Shown piece after piece: positions 30,834 to 35,000 of a stretch of DNA of 35,000 nucleotides. The translations under genes and the position numbers were made by a program. The stretch lies in NCBI GenBank assembly GCA_016946835.1, contig JACVTC010000115.1, positions 1 to 35,000 of the forward strand, written 5' to 3'. Position 1 is the stretch's first letter; every line of letters starts with the position of its first letter. The notes under the pieces are model-generated. The model saw nothing but the letters and a program-made list of their open reading frames with translations. It had not been told where the DNA came from and ran no database searches. Source of the DNA: Neocallimastix lanati (nom. inval.) (taxonomy: Eukaryota; Neocallimastigomycota; Neocallimastigomycetes; Neocallimastigales; Neocallimastigaceae).

Positions 30834-32651
30834 TTAAAAAATAAATGACGTTAAAGCACCTACAATTCTAAAAACATTAAAAAAAACTTCTGGTAATTCT
30901 AATTCTTTTTTACCCGGATTAGTAAATTTATATACTTTTTCATCCTTTTGATAGTAATCATAGGTATCAAATATCTTTTTCATAATAGGTCTGTCAGTAG
31001 GGAAAGGCAAATATAAATTATCTGGCTTTTCCAAGGAGAAACTAGCCATACTTTTATATTTATTAATGTTAGTGATATGTTCAATCATATCCTCTGGTTT
31101 ATTTTTATTAGATTTAAATTTTTTTGATTTTAATTTTGAAGATGATGGTTTATAATTATAGGGAGATTTAGGATGATCTAAAATTTTTAATATGGTTTCA
31201 TTATTTAATTCTTTTGCTAAATCCATTGCAGATACACCCTTATTATTTTTAATATTGAGATCTGCTTTTAAAAAAGCTAAATAATTTACAATATAATCAT
31301 CATTAATATTAATGGCGTAGTAAAGAGCAGTATTACCTAAATTATCTTGTTGATTAAGTTCAGAATTCTTCAAAAGTAATGCTTGAACCATCTTTCTCTT
31401 CCCTAATTTAGAAGCAATAATTAAGGCATTTTCACATTTATCATTAACTTCATTAATTAAATCATCCCTTCTTCGAAGAAGCGTTTCAAATATCGTTAGA
31501 TTATCCAAGAGAATACAATATATGAGTAAATTATTACCATACTTATCATGATAATCAAATTTATTTTGTTTTTTTAAAATGTAATTAATTCTATTGGTAT
31601 CATTATCATCTAGCATTAATGAAAAAAAATATTGACCTTTTTTGTTTTTTATATTATAATCTAATTCATTTTTATAGTTTTTTATTAGATAATAAACGGA
31701 ACAAAAATCCTTCACCATTACAAAATACATTAATGGGGTATTTCCTTCTTCATCAATAGCTATATTAAAATTGGCTTTATTTTTCACTAAAATTTTTATT
31801 ATTTCAATATAAGATATAATATAATTTGGAGATTCGTGATTTCTAGCTTGGTCGATTTTCTTTATTAATATTGACAATGCAGTTTCATTGGTTTTTTTAT
31901 TGACATAATCATAATTAACATTTCGTAAGGTAGAAAGTTGTCTAAAATTCCCTTGTTCAATTAAATAAAACGCTGCTGTTCTTCCTTCATTATCAATTAT
32001 ATTTGTATCTATATCTTCATTTTCTAATAGTATCGGTATAGCGTAACGTTTATCATTTTTACTGCAGTATAAAAGAACACTTTCATGATTTTTATTTAAG
32101 TGATTAATGTCAATTTTTGTTTTCACTAACAACTTTAGTGCTCTTAAATTATCAATGGCATGGAATAATACAGTTTCACCATTAATATCCCCTTTATTTA
32201 ATAAATTATCATAATCACCATATTGATTTAGTAAATATTTTACAACAAATAATAATTCTTCGTTTTTCACAGCATGCATTAGAACTGTCATACCATTCTT
32301 ATCTTCAATGAAAGGATTAATTTCCAAAGTTAAAAGCCAATTTAAAATATTTTCATCGCAATTAATACATGCTCTTATAAATATATCACTTTTTCTTAAA
32401 TGCAAAAGAACATTTTTAAATAAGTCATCCTTTAAAATTTTATCGATTATTTTTAGATTATTATTATTTTCGTCTTGAAAAATTACGTTATAAAGTTGTT
32501 CTGAAAACTTTTTTGTATTATTTAGATTATCTCCTTCAGAAAAATAATTTTCAATATTGTTTTTATTATTTTCAATTATATCAATGCATTCATTTTCATT
32601 TGAATTTCTTAAATTATCAAATAGATTTTTTTCAAAGTCTTCGTAATTCAT
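30834..32651 (-). CDS. Ankyrin-repeat protein
   Basis: 605 residues, built of roughly twelve ankyrin repeats from about residue 85 to 490. Examples are DKNGMTVLMHAVKN, DINGETVLFHAIDN, DEEGNTPLMYFVMV, DKYGNNLLIYCILL and DNLGNTALYYAINI. The N-terminal 80 residues are acidic and Asn-rich; the C-terminal 110 are Lys/Ser-rich, ending in a hydrophobic stretch. There is no signal peptide, so it is probably an intracellular protein-binding scaffold; the partner is unknown. The last residues (IVGALTSFIF) could be read-through into an intron, since the DNA there reads GTAGGT. I keep the simple ORF. Two broken relatives in the window mark it as one of an expanded family. Confidence 0.85.
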   Translation of the reverse strand: MNYEDFEKNLFDNLRNSNENECIDIIENNKNNIENYFSEGDNLNNTKKFSEQLYNVIFQDENNNNLKIIDKILKDDLFKNVLLHLRKSDIFIRACINCDENILNWLLTLEINPFIEDKNGMTVLMHAVKNEELLFVVKYLLNQYGDYDNLLNKGDINGETVLFHAIDNLRALKLLVKTKIDINHLNKNHESVLLYCSKNDKRYAIPILLENEDIDTNIIDNEGRTAAFYLIEQGNFRQLSTLRNVNYDYVNKKTNETALSILIKKIDQARNHESPNYIISYIEIIKILVKNKANFNIAIDEEGNTPLMYFVMVKDFCSVYYLIKNYKNELDYNIKNKKGQYFFSLMLDDNDTNRINYILKKQNKFDYHDKYGNNLLIYCILLDNLTIFETLLRRRDDLINEVNDKCENALIIASKLGKRKMVQALLLKNSELNQQDNLGNTALYYAININDDYIVNYLAFLKADLNIKNNKGVSAMDLAKELNNETILKILDHPKSPYNYKPSSSKLKSKKFKSNKNKPEDMIEHITNINKYKSMASFSLEKPDNLYLPFPTDRPIMKKIFDTYDYYQKDEKVYKFTNPGKKELELPEVFFNVFRIVGALTSFIF

Positions 32652-32673
32652 TAAAGTTAATATTGTATATATC

Positions 32674-32674
<1 letters not shown>

Positions 32675-32736
<62 letters not shown>

Positions 32737-32740
32737 TCTA
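32675..32740. repeat. TTTA microsatellite
   Basis: About 16 units of TTTA just upstream of the ankyrin gene start, in its presumed promoter region. Confidence 0.85.
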
Positions 32741-32854
32741 TATATTTATTTATTATTTACCTATTTATTTATTATTTACCTATTTATTTATTATTTAATT
32801 ATTAATTTTATTAATATTTAATTATTTGGTATTTATTCATTTAATTATTATATG

Positions 32855-32885
<31 letters not shown>

Positions 32886-34199
32886 TTTGTTATTGTATCT
32901 ATTTAATATTATTATCTTATTTATTAATATTTTATATTAAATGAAATTATTTTTAAAAAACCTTTTTAACCAATAATAAATAGTAAATAAAATTTATTAC
33001 TATTTATACTTTTCACATATAGTCAGTTTAATATAAATAAATAATGGATTTAATTTTAATATCATTTCTAATTTATATATATTAATTTAATATCGTAATT
33101 TGTGATACTAAATTAAAATATACATATTAAATATATTTTCTTTATTTTAAAAATATTCCTTTATCAATAATTAATTACCTATTATTAATACTAGCAGTAG
33201 TAGGTGGTAGTGGTAGTGTTTATTGTGAATTACAAGTAGTTTTACGAAATATTTACACAAAAAAAAATAAATTTTATGTGTTTTTTTAAATAAAAATTAG
33301 ATGAATTAAATATTTTGGAGAAATACTTATTAATATTTTTTTTAAGAGAAAAAGCAACTTTATAAAATTAATATTAAATAAAAAATTTAATTATTTAACT
33401 ATTAATAATAATAATAATAATAATTTTTTTAAAAATTTTAATACTTTTTATTTTATATTTGGTTAATATTTATGTTTTCATATCTCACATATTTGTTTTA
33501 ATCTTTGTTAATTCAACTTATGATTTATTCAATATTAAATATAAATTTAACCAACTAATTTAGCCAACTTTTTTTTCTAGGTTAGTCTAGTTTCCCACAA
33601 TTTGATTTGATAATCTAATTTTCACATTCTTCATTTACTAAATAAAATTTTATTATTATTAAGTATTTTGAAACGGTTACTCGCTGATGAAACCTTATTT
33701 AATATTCATATTATTATAAATATATCAAATACATTTATGAATTAATAAAATTATATATGGAGGTATAATTGTATAAAATAATTTTATTTTTCTTTAGATT
33801 ATATTTTAATTTAGATATCATAACATATATATTAAATAATTAATAATAAATTCAAAAAAAAAAAAAAAAAAAAAAAAAACCACTAAAAAGTTTTTTACTT
33901 GGCATCTAATAAAAATCCAATGATGCTTTGATGTAATACGGCTGGTTTAATAGTTACCTTATAATCATAGTTTTTCTATATTCAATTTTATTAATTTTAT
34001 CAATATTTTTTGAGTGGCTTATCTGTATTTTCCTTTTAATTAATATCAAAATCAATAATTTTTATTGGATTCATTCATTTTAATAATATATTTAATGTAA
34101 TTATCATTATTACTAAAGCTACTATTACTACTATAACTGTTACAACTATTTATTCATTTAATTGTTTCCAATTAAAATAGTTTACTTTTTTTTTTTTTT
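32741..34199. other. AT-rich spacer
   Basis: No gene seen. Contains poly-A runs (about 32862-32885 and 33855-33879) and a short GT/AG-rich patch near 33190-33235. Confidence 0.55.
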
Positions 34200-34680
34200 T
34201 TTTAAGTTTACCATTTTTATAAAAGGTTATAGGATGATTTAATATATTTAAAATTTCATAGGCTATAGGATGATTTAATATACATTTAAAATTTTATTAT
34301 CATTAAACTCATTTGCAAAAAAAAAAAATCTAATACGGATTTCCCTTCCTTATTCTTTAAAAATTTACACCAGCGTTTGGTAGAGGCTAAAACTTTTTTA
34401 AAAAGGTTTACAATCCGTTTGTATGACACAATGAATTGCTATATTCCCAAGAAAATCTTGTTAATTTTTGTTGACATCATAATCCAATAAGATGTCAATA
34501 ATCTCTTTATTTTTGAAATCTTGTGTGTTAATTCATTTTTATTATTATTATTATTATTATTAATTATGGCTAAGAAATCTAATATTTTTAGTTAAAATAT
34601 ATATAAACATATATATATATTAATAATTTCAGTATTATTCACAATGGAATAAAGCATTAATAAGTTGTTATCATTGGAAT

Positions 34681-34718
<38 letters not shown>

Positions 34719-35000
34719 TTAATGATTCATTAAAATTTTTATTAAACCATGATTTTTTATAATTTTTAAACTGAGTGAAAATGCACTCTCCCCCTCTTTT
34801 ATTCTTTATGGAAACATCAAGATTTCAACAAAAGGATACAATATAATGAATAATACAAATATCTTTGATCATAATCACAATGAAAGGCATTAATTGAGTA
34901 TTATCTTCTTTGTTAAATAATAAATATTAAAATTACAATTTATTTGCACAAAAAATAACAATTATATTTTTAATGTATGGAATAATACTATATTTTTATT
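34200..35000 (-). pseudogene. Decayed ankyrin-repeat gene (continues past the window)
   Basis: On the minus strand, separated by stops and frame changes: EDNTQLMPFIVIMIKDICIIHYIV then DVSIKNKRGRVHF (about 34920-34780), parallel to EEGNTPLMYFVMVKDFCSVYYLI and DYNIKNKKGQYFF in the intact gene; DSNDNNLLMLYSIVNNTE (about 34680-34625), parallel to DKYGNNLLIYCILL; KEIIDILLDYDVN and DFLGNIAIHCVIQ (about 34525-34425), parallel to the repeat ending DNLGNTALYYAIN. The blocks keep the same order as in the intact protein, so this is a colinear relic. A poly-A run (about 34682-34717) interrupts it. Confidence 0.78.

Noticed and set aside
32513-32821. Plus-strand 102-codon frame at the ankyrin gene start
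   Set aside because: Antisense of the ankyrin N-terminus running into the TTTA microsatellite.

Overview
The window is about 80% A+T eukaryotic DNA, packed with homopolymer and short-unit repeats. It holds two intact-looking host genes, several decayed gene copies and a nest of young LTR retrotransposons. Asn/Lys-rich proteins, a secreted polysaccharide deacetylase with four CBM18 chitin-binding modules, a large ankyrin protein with decayed paralogues nearby, and sushi/Tf1-like and Ty1/copia retroelements best fit an early-diverging fungus. An anaerobic gut fungus (Neocallimastigomycota) is my first guess; this is inference from composition and gene families.

Positions 1-17751 are a nested retrotransposon cluster. 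The outermost layer is the 3' end of a Ty1/copia element (16454-17751). It was split by 'element II' (LTRs 10434-11034 and 15841-16453), a chromodomain Ty3 element whose single gag-pol ORF (12634-15534) has lost the whole reverse transcriptase and RNase H region in frame. The 5' LTR of element II was then hit by two minus-strand copies of 'element I', a Ty3 element with separate gag and pol frames and no chromodomain. Copy 2 is complete (2364-10433). Copy 1 is cut by the window edge (1-2359). A 4-bp CATA lies between them and again at the right-hand flank.

These elements carry several RNA-level signals. Element I has a -1 frameshift cassette at the gag/pol junction and an array of five hairpin units in its leader. 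Element II has an 11-nt self-priming site and, in each LTR, consensus Pol III A and B boxes followed by T5. The 5' leaders of both elements share a structured RNA in which stem sequences differ but pairing is kept.

Positions 17752-23203 hold an AT-rich spacer, a truncated deacetylase pseudogene (19093-19590) inside a duplicated block, an inverted-repeat region, and the intact CBM18-deacetylase gene (21413-23203, minus).

Positions 23204-35000 are mostly AT-rich spacer and microsatellite. They contain a decayed Ty3 element (about 25110-26500), a foldback MITE with a 10-bp target duplication (28102-28770), a long 7-bp satellite, an intact ankyrin-repeat gene (30834-32651, minus) and two decayed ankyrin copies (about 27271-27510 and 34200-35000). 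No rRNA, credible tRNA gene or CRISPR array was found.
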